NCBI GenBank assembly: GCA_038030265.1
Contig: CM075940.1
Location: 11,222,001 to 11,286,000 of the forward strand
Length of the DNA stretch: 64,000 nucleotides
Reading direction: 5' to 3'
Origin: Corythucha ciliata
Taxonomy: Eukaryota > Arthropoda > Insecta > Hemiptera > Tingidae
In this document: positions 26,701 to 37,739 of the stretch, in pieces
Layout: each line of letters starts with the position of its first letter
Numbering within the stretch: the first letter of the stretch is position 1
Program-made: the position numbers and the translations under genes
The notes under the pieces: model-generated
Databases searched by the model: none
What the model was told of the DNA's origin: nothing
The model's input: the letters and a program-made list of their open reading frames with translations, nothing else

Positions 26701-28180
26701 TCTCCTGCACAAATCACGCCAATTTCTTATCCTTAAACAGAGTTGGTGGTGGTTGAAAGTGGGGCATTTTTTTCTACTTGAAAATCGTACTTACGTGATC
26801 GGTCGAAGAAGCAAATTAACTTTGAACCGCACAACTATAAATCACTTCAATTCCCGGCAGTAATCCGTAAAAATAAAATACACAGAAGGGACAACTATTT
26901 TTCCCCCATTTTTTTTTTAAATTTTTAAAACGTATGTTATTGTTGTTCACTGTCTTTATTAACTATTTTCAACTATCGGAGGTTCAACTTCTTTTTTAAA
27001 TCACAAGAGGAGGGGAGGGGGGGAGCTCAGAACACGTACGTGTGACCGCTACAGTCACTAAATCACCCCAAGCTCCGTTTCTAAACGCAAGAAGTTGAAG
27101 AGCTGACTGCTCGCCGGTGCTTGGGAGGAGCTAGTCACTAAGGGGCGTACCCAGAGACCCTCCTCCCCTTGTCGCTGTCTCACCCCGACCAAAATCAACC
27201 CCGTACACCCCCATACATATTTACCTTTAGTTAAATTGATCTGTTTTAGCTAACGTTGTATATATCCATGCTTTTCTTCGTTTTCTTCTTCATTTTTAAA
27301 AATAATTATTCAAGGTTGTAAGGCCGGGGGGGGGGGTTACTTGGGTTATTTTGTATACCCTTTAATATAGGTATAGGCATCCCGACAGGAATCCTTTATT
27401 CCAGAGATGTTGTTCAAACTGTGGCGCGAGTATTCCCACCATTTGAAAAAAAAATTTTTTGTCGCACATCCCCCATTTCCAGCTTGTACAAAAACGGGTT
27501 GAGTCTGGCGTTTAGGAATCTCTGTTGATTCCGAACTCATAAGTTGAGCATTTTTCAATGTTTTTTTTTTTTTTTCATCCGATTCGTGTAAAGGGTTAGT
27601 TAGAAGCAACGTTATATACATTTCAACACCTCTATTTCACATTATTCAATCCTTTCATCCAGCACGTTGTTTATGGCAAGTCTGCGCAGTTTTTCGCGGC
27701 CATTCAACGCACTAATTAGTCTTAATTATATGCTCTCACTGCTGGGGTTACCAGAGGTCAGTACAGTAGTCCCTATTTGCGTTTTTTATTGGACACTCAC
27801 GAAGAAGCGACACACTCTCTTTGTATTTATATCGTTCCCGCCAAAATCAGCGGTTTATGAGCATTGGGTCTTAAGAATCTTATAGATTACGAGCAGTTTC
27901 ATCTTCAGACTCATTACAGATTCGACCTATGTATTTTTTGGACGCTGCCCTTCTCATCCCCCCCCCCCTCCCACTTTCGGAACTGTTCAATGCACTTAGT
28001 TTGCGCAATCGTTGTAATGTCACCATTGTAATTCGCGATACCTTTGGATCCTGTGAGACGCCTTTTTTTTATTTTCCCTTAAAACGGGACGTATTAAAAC
28101 GGTGTGTCAAATGGCTCCTGAAGCATAATTTTTGATTCAGTCTGTTCACTTACTGATGGACAATAGTGATGTATTGTGGT
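20706..28180. other. long non-coding interval
   Basis: No conserved protein, RNA gene or bounded element was recognised over 7.5 kb. The region is AT-rich with homopolymers (C12 at 20772-20783, G11 at 27326-27336, C11 at 27958-27968), a short GT microsatellite near 25459-25474 and scattered short frames without motifs. A GGGGCGTACCC phrase at 27142 resembles a hAT-type terminus, but no partner was found. It could be intergenic DNA or a large intron. Confidence 0.4.
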
Positions 28181-28690
28181 CTTGGTCTTGAATAGGAAAG
28201 GGCGGTCTTGCAAAAATGTACGCAATGTATGCATCGCTATTAAAATCGAGTGCTATAGTTATGTAAATGCACGCAATATCATGAATTTGAGTATAGAATA
28301 ATTAACTTTCAGAGTTCATGATTTATTGAAGGGTTTAAGTTTTAGTTATGGGTGGCGGGGGGTCCTACTGGAGCCCGTTTGTTTTAAAGTGAGAAAAATG
28401 CATGTTGATATTCACGTTAAAAGTAGCCATATATGGCTACTTATTCTTATAGAAAAAGAAAAATCTCGATAAATGACATGGTTGGTGGAGGGGAGGGAGG
28501 GTGTAATGCTGATGCTGTTCGCAAACATTTCTACAAAATCATGATTCAGGGTCAAAGGAACGATTTTTCTTGGGTCTCAATCGGGTAAAACAGATGTTGG
28601 TGATCTCGCAAGACTACCGTGGTTCTTGGTCTTGCGAGTAGTGAGTCGGTCTTGGAGTTGGTCTTGCATTGGACACTCGTCCGTCCTTGA
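28181..28690. repeat. GGTCTTG-rich dispersed repeat
   Basis: The word GGTCTTG and close variants recur at both ends of this stretch (around 28186-28215 and 28617-28670) and again near 5740-5780. Clusters of a short word at two ends suggest subterminal binding sites of a small DNA transposon. No terminal inverted repeat or duplication could be fixed. Confidence 0.3.
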
Positions 28691-29891
28691 GTTCAGTCGG
28701 CCCTTAGCCCCTTATATTAAATAAAAATAACGCGCCGGGAATAATTCTAAAACAAATGATCACTGTGTAGAGTCTATATCACTGAGAAAAATATGAGGTA
28801 AAAACACGACTACGCTTAGCCGCTTTTACACGGCAAAAAATTTGCAGTCCTTTTATTCCGGCAGCGTTAGCCTTGTGAATTTACACGGCTACCGGACCTG
28901 CCGCCATGTTAGAGTCACACATGGCTGAGCCAGACACGGCTAACAATTCACGTGGATTCTCAGCCAAGTACTCGGCTACCCTTCACTGATGGCCTTGCAA
29001 ACCGTACACGGTAGCCTTTGCCGTGTAATCAGAGAGATGTGGCCGAGCTATCTTTGTCGCGTGAGCGGTGCTACATTATTGTCATAGCCTTGAACGCATT
29101 ATAAACTTCACCGTGTTAGACTATCAGTTCAGTCGTGTTAATATGGCGGTGTTGGTCGTGCCAACGTGCTGAATTAAGCCATGCGTACTTGGCTGCAATT
29201 GAGGTGCATACTCGACAGAAGCATAGCTAGCCCAGTCAAGTACATCGTCTCGGGCACATGGCAAGCATAGACGTTCACCACGACTGTACGTAGTCGAGTC
29301 AATGCGACTGTTTGAGTCGTGCTATTCAGCAGTACTCTCAATGTTTACTTGGTAACCTGTGCAGTGAACCTGCAATTGCTCTAGCCATGGCAGTATTGGC
29401 AGTGCCATGAAACTCATGGCAAAAGTAGTTGTACGGAAACGTTGAAGTACAACGCTGTCTTTGCTCTCACGAGACACCTATCATAGCTTTGTTTGATATG
29501 TTAAGATATCCGAATAAAGCACTAATCACAAGTTTTAGTGTAATAACACGAGAAATTTTGCTAAAAAAAAAAGAAAGGACCAGTTAGCCTGTACGGGCTT
29601 ATTTCGTCTTTGAATGAAATTCTAATCGCTTCGATATTCCCTCTACGCATTCAAAACGCTGCAGATAGGAAATGAGTTCGGATCTCATCAATTGATTGTA
29701 AAACTTTCGCTAAGATAGTTATGGCGAAAAACAGGGCATTAGGTAAGAAATTTTAAAGGGGAAATGAACACAAATTCGGTCCATTAGTGTGCACGACGTC
29801 ATATCCGGAAGGTAGCACAACCAGTGAAGCTAAACAAAACATTTTATTTTAAGCAAAAGCAGTGGATTTTTCAATTTTATTGTTGTATTTA

Positions 29892-30149
29892 TTACACTAA
29901 AAACTTATCGGAACATCGTTGTAAGTGTATTGTAGCGTGTCTGCCGAGGGCAGCGAACGGGTTGTAAAAGGCTGCTGTGTCAGGTGACCTTGAACAATTT
30001 TCGTCTACACTGGATGCAAGAGTCGCTGTTCGAAGATTTGTTTGTTCTTTGGGATCTTCACTTTGAAAAGTGAAGATCTTATTTCTGTCATGGTCAAATA
30101 AAACAGGGCCAAGCTTTTTCTCCGTCCGGAAAATGGCAGCAACACACAT
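29892..30149 (-). CDS. 85-residue reading frame of the inverted element, left copy
   Basis: The predicted protein begins MCVAAIFRTEKKLGPVLFDH and is identical residue for residue to the frame at 44711-44968 in the other copy. The TAA stop is followed within about 20 bases by AATAAATAC and AATAAAATTG, so this looks like the last coding piece and polyadenylation region of an element gene. No domain is recognised. The in-frame upstream sequence is closed by a stop about 14 codons before the Met, where a TTAG|G acceptor-like site occurs, so it may be a terminal exon. In this copy the upstream part of the gene is split from it by the LINE. Confidence 0.4.
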   Translation of the reverse strand: MCVAAIFRTEKKLGPVLFDHDRNKIFTFQSEDPKEQTNLRTATLASSVDENCSRSPDTAAFYNPFAALGRHATIHLQRCSDKFLV

Positions 30150-30240
30150 ATGCTCCAGAGCCAGGTTCTTCCCATCCTAAGCACACGTGCATGTTGATAA
30201 TTTTGTTAGGCCTGTTCCATTGTTTTAGAATTGTTTACTT

Positions 30241-31432
30241 GGGGGCGGATAGGCTCGCAAAAATACAAAGGCTTGCTTGCCTGGCGATTTTGGGGCCATT
30301 CCGGACAACCCCTACGAGGCCCATGGAAAGATTACTAGGCCTGAAGCCCTTGGACATTGAAGTCAGGGGTCGGGCACTTGAAGTTGCCTACAGGTTGAGA
30401 TGCCAGGGAGGCCTAAAGAGGGCCAGGCAGGGCCAATGGGACTGGGAAGGGGAACTAAATAGAGTATCCTCGTCCTCGGCACTTAGGCCGGATTACGTGG
30501 TTAAAAGGAATGACTTCTCGACCAAAATCAAACAGAGAGTCATTATGAGAGAAGAAGGTTGGGAATCCCGGAAAGGGGAGCTGGTGTGTTACACGGACGG
30601 CTCCAAGAAGGGTCAGGAAGGGCCGACCGGAGCTGGAATTTTCGTGCCGGAGCTGGGGGTGGAAATAAGTATCCCGCTAGGGGGACACACCACAGTTTTC
30701 CAGGCCGAGGTGGTAGCGATCGATGCTTGTATTCGGGAGCTACTGAAGCGGAAAGTGACAGGTAGGGCGATCGGCATCTACTCTGATAGCAGGGCGGAGC
30801 TGGGGGCGATCACCAAACCCGTGGTGGACTCAGCGGCCGTGGCGAGTTGCAGAGTAGGGATACGGGACCTCCAGGGCGAAGGGAACTCCCTAACGTTGGG
30901 TTGGATCCCGGGTCATAGAGGATGGCGGGGAAATGAAAAAGCAGACGAGCTGGCCAAGCGTGGCGCGGACCAGCTGGTGATAGGACCTGAACCATCGGTG
31001 GGCATTGCCCGAAGGGTGGTCTTGAGGGAGATAAGGGCCTGGGCCAGTGACCAAGCCCTGAGGAGATGGCGGACTGAACCAGGGTGCCGGCAAGCAAAAC
31101 TGGGAATAAATGAGGAAGACCAGGAAGCTTCGGCATGGTTGCTGGGACTAACACGGGTTAAGCTTAGGCGGATAGTAGGGATGTATACAGGACATTACGC
31201 CCTTAATAGGCATCTGACAATCATGGGGGCAGTAGGGGAGCCCGACTGCGAAAGGTGTGGGGAGGCTGAGGAAACCGCGGAGCACGTCGTATGCGAGTGT
31301 GATGGCTACGCGGCGGTCAGATACACCATTTTTGGTGACGATAGGATATCCTTCCCCAGCTTCTCAAAGGAGAATGGGACCCGTCTCCTGAGTTTGCTGG
31401 AAAGGATAAATAGGTTTGAGGAGCCGTACTAG
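30241..31432 (+). pseudogene. LINE ORF2 C-terminus: RT thumb, RNase H and CCHC domain
   Basis: About 397 codons are open to the TAG at 31430-31432; the first in-frame ATG, at 30191, belongs to the host flank. The N-terminal portion (RLAKIQRLACLAILGPFRTT, LLGLKPLDIEVRGRAL) is the region after the RT core in I- and R1-type elements. RNase H follows: Asp in CYTDGSKKG, Glu in FQAEVVAID, Asp in YSDSRAEL, and Asp in GWRGNEKADELAKRGAD. The domain ends in a C-x2-C-x8-H-x4-C motif, CERCGEAEETAEHVVCEC. The frame is intact and looks recent, but the copy lacks endonuclease and the RT active site, so it is dead on arrival. Confidence 0.9.
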
Positions 31433-31537
31433 GCTCTCCCGAGTCCGGGCCCCAAGTGGGTGTGGTGTATGGGCCGAAAAGCTTTTGGCACCTTCGGAGT
31501 CGGGAGACCGTCCGAGCCCTCAAAAAAAAAAAAAAAA
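30241..31537 (+). mobile_element. 5'-truncated LINE (I/R1-like, RNase H-bearing) inserted in the left copy
   Basis: Host sequence stops at TTTACTT (30240) and resumes with ACTTTTAATTGG after A16 (31522-31537) and a single T. The other copy has the two flanks joined directly at 44619/44620, so the insertion is exactly delimited. The element retains the C-terminal part of ORF2, about 90 bp of 3' UTR and the poly(A) tail. The 5' end is missing, as expected from incomplete target-primed reverse transcription. The duplication is at most one base, which is atypical. The 3' UTR resembles the 3' end of the SINE at 61220-61521. Confidence 0.92.
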
Positions 31538-32025
31538 TACTTTTAATTGGAACGTTTCGCTTAGAAAGCTTCTGCAGACATTGATTTGTCAATTGGCGAA
31601 TATAACGACGTTGGTGGTGCCAGGTAGACCCACTACTTGTTTAAATGAGATATTGGGGCACTGAATTCTTCACAAAAACACCACAGATTCTCCTATAAAT
31701 AACGAAAAACCTAATTATTGACAGTGGCCTAGGTCAGAGGCAGTCCTGTGAGAGAATGATGGAGTGAGTGTGAGAGGGAGATGATCTCAAGCTATGAATA
31801 AGAGGAAATAGTACCACGTAATAGCATGATTAGACGGGGTGTGGGCCAATACCTCCGCTCCTGAAGGCAACCCAACCAAAACGTTCAAACTGATGATGGC
31901 GGTAAAAACACTTGCAATGGAGTCATTATGAGCAAATAAGAAAAGCTGGAGTTAGCTGCCAAAATTTTTAGGTTCAAATGCGCAAAAGCGAGCAATAAAT
32001 ATTAACCAATGGCAACAATTATGTT

Positions 32026-32106
32026 CTACTCACAAAGTACACTCAGCATCACCTCTTCACTGATGTTCCATGAACTAAAAAGAGTAGACACCTCTCCCGA
32101 ATCCAT
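32026..32106 (-). CDS. 26-codon first-exon-like frame of the inverted element, left copy
   Basis: ATG in ACACCATGG context opens MDSGEVSTLFSSWNISEEVM and stops at 32026. A TTT|GTGAGT donor-like sequence lies just before the stop, so this may be the first coding exon of the element's gene. The right copy has the same start but a TAA after 16 codons (44042-44092). The left copy therefore keeps the longer frame. No domain is recognised from so short a sequence. Confidence 0.35.
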   Translation of the reverse strand: MDSGEVSTLFSSWNISEEVMLSVLCE

Positions 32107-32667
32107 GGTGTTGAAACGCTGAACCCAGAAACGAAGAATTTGATCGAACATTCGAAATTGAATCGAAACAAAAACCCAGCACTCAACTGCTCACTATCAC
32201 TGAACGGCTAGAATGGAATTCACTAGGAGGCTAATGGCTTGAAAGTCGAAACGCACATTCTAAGTAGCGGGGGACACGGTTAACATGGCTTTTCATGTCC
32301 GATCTTACCGTGCTTACACGACTTCTCTTGCGACGTAAGCACAACCACCTGAACCTACACGACGCGGCAGCTTTATGAAGGTTCTTTTTTTTCATGTACA
32401 ACTGTCCCCCTTCTTTTCTTTTTTCTTTTTACCAAATGATACATACGGCTAAGTTGAACGAGCCGACACGGCTAGTAATGACGTGGAGTGCGGCGCGCGG
32501 CGACGTACCGATGCAGTTCCGCAATTTGGTGTGTTTGGGTTAGCTCAAATCGTGTTTAGACCGCTGTGCCATACAGACTTATGGTGAGAGAGAAACTGCC
32601 AGCTCTGTTTACCGTCTCAGGTCTAAAATTTAAAGTTTAGCTCCAAAAGTATCACTTTCCGGTGTGT

Positions 32668-32955
32668 GGGGGGGGGGGAGAGAGAAGTTTCAATTTTTCG
32701 ACATAAAATCCGAAATAGAAGGCTACAAACGACAGGTTTCCAGCAGATATTTATTTTTTGACGGATAGTGGCCGTTTCTGTGCAAATTTAGTCTCTGATG
32801 ACCGCGTGAATTGACGCGATTCTAACCTCCAGATCCTGTTAGAAAGCCTGCAAAAAGGCAATGGTGCATCTGTTATTTTCGCCAGTGAATCCACCCACAG
32901 GCGCGGTGGATCCAGTTTTTCCTCAAGATGAGTTGCCCAGAATCCCCCCCCCCCC
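32668..32955. repeat. G11 and C12 homopolymer runs flanking a short unique segment
   Basis: A G run at 32668-32678 and a C run at 32944-32955 bracket about 265 bp. They are complementary in sense, so the segment could end in a G-tract stem. No terminal repeat beyond the homopolymers is visible. Similar tracts occur throughout the window. Confidence 0.4.
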
Positions 32956-32999
32956 ATTTAACTCGTGAATGAGCACTATTTGTAGCGTCGAATTGACGT

Positions 33000-34110
33000 T
33001 TTTCTTTAATTTTAGGTGAAACTGAGTGCTTTTTCTCAATTCAACCTCGAACTATAGCCTATTTTCTTCATTTTAACCGTAAAAAGGTCTCAAAAATCCG
33101 TGAAATAACGCATTTTTTATTTACTACTCTAATTACGGCCAGCACTAGGCATCGCCTATAAACCGCGAATAGAGGTGGGTTCTGTCAATTTCAGCCGCAA
33201 AAGAACAGTTTTTCCTCAATGTAACCTGTGAATGAACGCTATTTCTCAAATTTAGCCACGACAATTACACTATAAACTGTGACAATTTTTCCAATTCATT
33301 TTCCCTCAATTTTAGCCGAAAATTCGTGCTTTAATCTCAATTCTGCCTTGAGCGATTCCCGCCTTCAAATTTCAGCAGTGAAAAGGTCCACATAAAACTC
33401 ATGTTAACGAATTTCATTAATTTTGTTCCGGACGTTGCATCGCGAACCTTAAAATGGGTGTTTTCCTCAATGTGCCTTAATTTTAGCCGAAAATAAGAAC
33501 TTTTTCAAAAATGTGTGCGCTAAGTCGCCCTCTTTCTCGATTGTACCCGCAAACTTGCTATATAAATGTATAAAAGCAGTCAATTATCACTTTTTCGCAA
33601 TGTTCACCGAGATGTTGGGTTGAGAAACCACGAACTGGTGCCTTCTCTCAATTTCACCTGCGTGAATGAGCTCCATTTCTCAATTTTAGCCGTGAATTGG
33701 CATTTTTCCTCAATTTTAGCCGCAAATGAGCGATTTTTCTCAATTCTACATTGAACGCGCAATTTATTTTGTCAATTTTAGCCGTGAAAAGAACACTGTA
33801 AACCGTGAGTTAGCGCATTTTCTTAATTTCGGCCCGGACTTTGGATCGCGAAACAGCAAATTGGCGTGTTTTCTCAATTTCAACCGCGAGCAATGAGCAG
33901 ATTTACTTCTCAAGTTCAACGTGAATCAGCGCTATTTCTCAATTCTAGCCGTGAATGGGTGTTTTCGCTCAGTACTAGCCGGAAAATGTCCTTTTCATGG
34001 ATTTCATCCGCGAACGAGCATTTTTTCTCAAGACCCCCCCCCCCCCAACTTTGAATCCGTTGTGCCTGGCTGGCTGCCCACCCCTTGATCATGGGCTGGC
34101 TACGCCCCTG
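33000..34110 (+). repeat. ~30-bp tandem array, TTTTAGCCGCGAA type, ending in a hAT-like terminus
   Basis: Irregular monomers close to CTCAATTTTAGCCGCGAATT plus AGCGCTTTTT repeat across the segment with substitutions and small indels. It is followed by a C13 run (34034-34046), a GGCTGCCCACCCC phrase and the terminus GGCTGGCTACGCCCCTG ending at 34110. CAGGGGCGTAG-type ends are typical of hAT-like elements. A matching left end with an 8-bp duplication was not found, so the element is open on that side. Confidence 0.7.
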
Positions 34111-34356
34111 CCCTCGTCAGGAACAAAACAGGCAAGTGAACTGTCAAGTTATAGGCTAGTAAGCGCGCAGTCATCCTTAAGGGGGGAGGGAGGGGCAGCT
34201 TTTTACTGAGAATATCGCTTGATGACATCAAGAAGAGAGGGGCTGGCACTTCCGGCGCTCCCGCCACTAAACCAGCAACACCAATACTTCAATGTTTGGT
34301 ACACGCCCACAAAGCCTGCCTGGCGCGGGGGGCTAGACACGTTTAAAATTCAGCAA

Positions 34357-35105
34357 CCCCCCCCCCCCCAATCACAAGATACAACCAAGTTGGGTTTCAA
34401 GAGCCAAAAAACCATGAAATTATCCTTTTGAATAAAAATGCAAAATGAAATATGGATTTTTACGGAAACAAAAATTAAGAAATGGTGTTTTAGTGAGCCA
34501 AATCTGTGAAACGGATCATTTTACTGAGTCATTCCCATGGACATTACCAAAACCCAGAAATTGGGATTCAAGTGAGCCAGTGGGCCAAAAAAGTGATTCC
34601 TTATAGCGCGCAAAACCGGCAAAATTGGCGTTTGAGTGAGAAAGATTTGCGACAATAATGGTTTATTAGTGTGCAAAATCTGCGTAATTGGTTTTTGAAT
34701 TAAGCAACCCGCAAAATTGGCATTTTAACAGACAACCGAATGACAAAGTGTGGGGTTTTACCCAATTCACTCCATATTGAAGCCTGTGGGGATAAAATTT
34801 CACTCTATTTTTGCCTATATTGTCATTCTCCGAGGCATATTGGTTAAAGGTGGTTGGGAGGGTTTGAACAGAAAATCATATATAGGGAGTAAATTGTAAG
34901 TTCCCGCTCTATTTCTTGGATAAAAATGGCTGTTTCTAGGCCAGTAGTGAGTAAGTGAAGGTAAAAACGGAATAAAAATAGGCGACCCTGTAGGATTTGT
35001 ACTTTTCAATGTTATCTAGGGGTGGGCAGCTGCCCCACTAAGGCTTAACTTTCGGGTCTAGAGCAGGGCTAACTGCCCCCACCCCTCCGCTCACTGGCTA
35101 CGCCC
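34357..35105 (+). repeat. third-type ~30-bp array with hAT-like right terminus
   Basis: From about 34430 to 34760 monomers resemble GCAAAATTGGCGTTTTAGTG plus a short AGCCAAA-like link. A unique stretch then leads to TAACTGCCCCCACCCC and CACTGGCTACGCCCA near 35093, the same terminal phrases that end the array at 34110. A C13 run at 34357-34369 precedes it. This appears to be a second element of similar construction with a different monomer subtype. Confidence 0.6.
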
Positions 35106-36879
35106 AGTAAACCTTGGAAATTAACAGTTTACCCAGTTATGTCGGTGTCACCTCAGTCAGCTAGCGACATCCACGTCCGCAACCCCTTGAAATGTCTCGC
35201 CCAATCAAACAAGATCGGTTCTCATTTCCGAAATCCTCGGTCGAGACTCCACTTTCCCTCTGAATTTCTTACTAAAAAATTGAACAACTTGGCAGATTCT
35301 AGATGAAATTGAGTCTTTATTCCCATGCGCAGTCATCGACAGTGATATGGACCCTCGTCGTTTATCATATGTTTCCGGGGGAAAATTACCCTTACTGTGG
35401 CGGATAGCACTTTCTAGGAGTGAATTAACGATTTCTTTTAGTTTTACTGATTCTACTGGAATCTAGGTCCCTCAGGCGCATGATGCGTGGATTCAGCGAC
35501 CGATGGTCTACGTTATATGCAAGATAAGCGGCAGGAAGGGCCGCATTATTCACCGTTCTTGTCAGAATATTTTAATTATAGTTTCTCCATTAGAATGGTA
35601 ATTTGGTGGTTCGCACTCAATTTTTAAGTTCGTGAAACAACATAGGCACATTTCAAACATATTTTCATTATTTTTTTTAACGAAGGCACCAATTAATAAA
35701 TTAAGGGCTTGCCTACTGGAAGAAAAAAGTAGTTAACAACATATTTTTACCTACACCAAAATCACAACAAAGTTAAATTGGACAAAAGGAGGTACAAATA
35801 TTGTTAAAATACAACCACGAAAAGGCTTTAAAAGCCCTAATACTTCAACGGATACACATTAAGAACAAGTTTAAACGTGTTTAAAGCTAAAATGAGAAAA
35901 TTAAAATCATGCGTGAAAAATGTGCCGGCATAAATTGATATAATTGCACAGTGTGAAGCTACAGTTCTTCGTTTTCTCCAGTACATATCTGAAAGACTTT
36001 TAAAAAACAATGATATTTGCCTAATTTAATCACGATTAGTATAAAAATATATAATAATTGCACATAAAAATTAAGTTGATACGTTAACAACCTAACAACC
36101 TAGCAGCTGCAACTTCATTCTTAGGAACTCGCCTATTCAAGAACACGTTCATAAACAAAATCTATCCAGAACCCAGTCATAAAAAAGTCTGTACATACAC
36201 GTAAAAAGCATAAGTTTTTGTCTTACGTTCTGGGTCCTACAAACAGTATCACAGAAAAATTCTATAATTGTAAAAAACGCATCATTTCTTCAAGCCCTGT
36301 CTTCACAAATCCGAGCATATCAGGAGAAAGGGTAGGGGGGGGGGTAACGAATGTTAAAACAAAAAGTTGGAAGAAGAGCTAACAACGGATTTTTGTAACG
36401 GGAGCCCTAATTTCTTAAATGCCCGAAAATTGCTGCGTTTTTTTTTTGTTGGAGAATTTATGTTCTTCCAGTACAAAATCGTTAAAACCAGCGGTATTTA
36501 CGCTTTTTTGAATTAACTAATCTTTGATAGTGACTAGTACCAAATATTTACATTTTTAAGGCTTAAGTATTAGCATATTAGTCAGCGTTTCTCTTGTAAC
36601 ATGCAGGCCTGAATTGAATTGAATCAAACAATGTTGATTGCTACGACGTGACTATCTTTCCTCGGAGAAGAGGAAAAAGACAGGTTGAACTGAATAAGTG
36701 AACATTTTGGAATCGAAATACAACTGTAGTTGGAAGATAACGATATGTGAACATTTTAGTCCCAGACAAGCTTATTCTTGGAAATGAATTATACATTTAA
36801 AACACAATGTGCATCGGTTGAATCACAAAATGAAAGGAAACCCAGAATTAGGATAATTATAAGCTTTTTCTTTGGACTC
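35106..36879. other. 3' flank of Rab30, no other gene recognised
   Basis: This interval lies downstream of the Rab30 stop codon on the minus strand. It should hold the 3' untranslated region and polyadenylation site. Several TTTATT words (AATAAA on the minus strand) occur, but none can be chosen with confidence. A G10 run is at 36335-36344. No coding motif was seen. Confidence 0.4.
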
Positions 36880-37739
36880 CTAGTTCCCACAACAGCTATC
36901 AATCGACGTCGTTCGTCGATTGATGTTCGGTAGTTGGGATTCGTCATAACGAGGAAGTTCCTTACACCTTGCCTGCTGTGTGAGGGAAGAATAGTAGAAA
37001 GACACGGAGATTTAAATTAAATCGTCTTTACAAACCTCCATGAGCTCGGCTGCGATTTGAACAAATAGTTTTTCAACGTTGTCCGACTCTTTGGCAGACG
37101 TTTCTAAATAGTACATGTTATGTTGCTGAGCAAAGTCTTCCCCAACTTGAGTCGGGATTTCCCTGTCGTCTCGGTCTATTTTATTCCCTGATTCGTGGAA
37201 TAATGAAATATCAATTAGAGTAACGGTAATAAATGTAATTCTCGAGAATCCACCTACCGACAAGAACTCGAAGCACTCTACTACTCGCGTACTCTTCTAT
37301 TTCTCGTAACCAGTCTGGTAGACAGTCAAATGTGGGTTGACAACTTATATCGTAGACTAAAATTAAAGCGTGAGCCGATCGGTAGTAGCTTTGAGTGATG
37401 GAGCGAAACCTTTCTTGTCCTGCTGTGTCCCATATTTGAAGCTGAAGAAACATTGCAACTGTAGACGTATACCCTTTTAAGAAATCTACGAAAATACCTT
37501 TATTTTTTCGTTGTCTATTTCGACTGTTTTAATCATGAAATCGACACCAATCGTAGCACCCTGCCCTGGAGGGAAAAGACCCTGAAAACACAATACCAGA
37601 GTATAATTTAATTTTATTTATAATACATAGCTACTACAATCATCACTTTTACCTGGGTAAATCGTCGAACCAGACAAGTTTTACCAACCCCAGCGTTTCC
37701 GACAAGGACCACTTTGAATAAAAACTTGTAATCCTCCAT
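36880..37739 (-). CDS. Rab30: Rab30 small GTPase, complete five-exon coding region
   Basis: Five exons join in frame: 37653-37739, 37498-37581, 37258-37441, 37036-37187 and 36880-36975. They are separated by introns of 71, 56, 70 and 60 bp with GT-AG ends. The predicted protein is 200 residues. It starts [20 protein letters not shown], with the P-loop GNAGVGKT. Switch I Thr lies in GATIGVDF, switch II in [20 protein letters not shown], and the guanine-specificity motifs are GNKIDR and ETSAKES. The last exon ends in SIDSCCGN, giving the double cysteine for geranylgeranylation. The effector and hypervariable regions fit Rab30, a Golgi-associated Rab of membrane traffic; its length is close to the family's usual ~203. 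A TATTCACAG acceptor two bases before the ATG implies a non-coding first exon upstream. No damage is visible. Confidence 0.94.

Larger units (their letters stand above)
28781..32520 (-). mobile_element. left copy of inverted 2.45-kb element, interrupted by a LINE
   Basis: Apart from a 1.3-kb LINE insertion (30241-31537), this segment is the reverse complement of 43629-46075 almost base for base (about 2,442 versus 2,447 bp). Its outer end begins ACTGAGAAAAATATGAGG, and the first kilobase is rich in ACACGGCT/AGCCGTGT words. Reading on the minus strand it has a 26-codon frame from an ATG at 32104-32106. Further on is an 85-codon frame ending at 29892 with AATAAA signals just after it. No target duplication is clear. 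It is a non-autonomous or deletion-derivative DNA element of unidentified superfamily. Confidence 0.75.

Noticed and set aside
30191..30240. Start codon of the 413-codon LINE frame
   Set aside because: The ATG and first codons belong to the host arm, as shown by the empty site in the other arm; the LINE begins at 30241.
37012..37035. Rab30 ending in-frame at the TAA at 37012-37014
   Set aside because: That reading lacks the prenylation cysteines. A donor at 37035 and an acceptor at 36976 lead to an exon ending CCGN.
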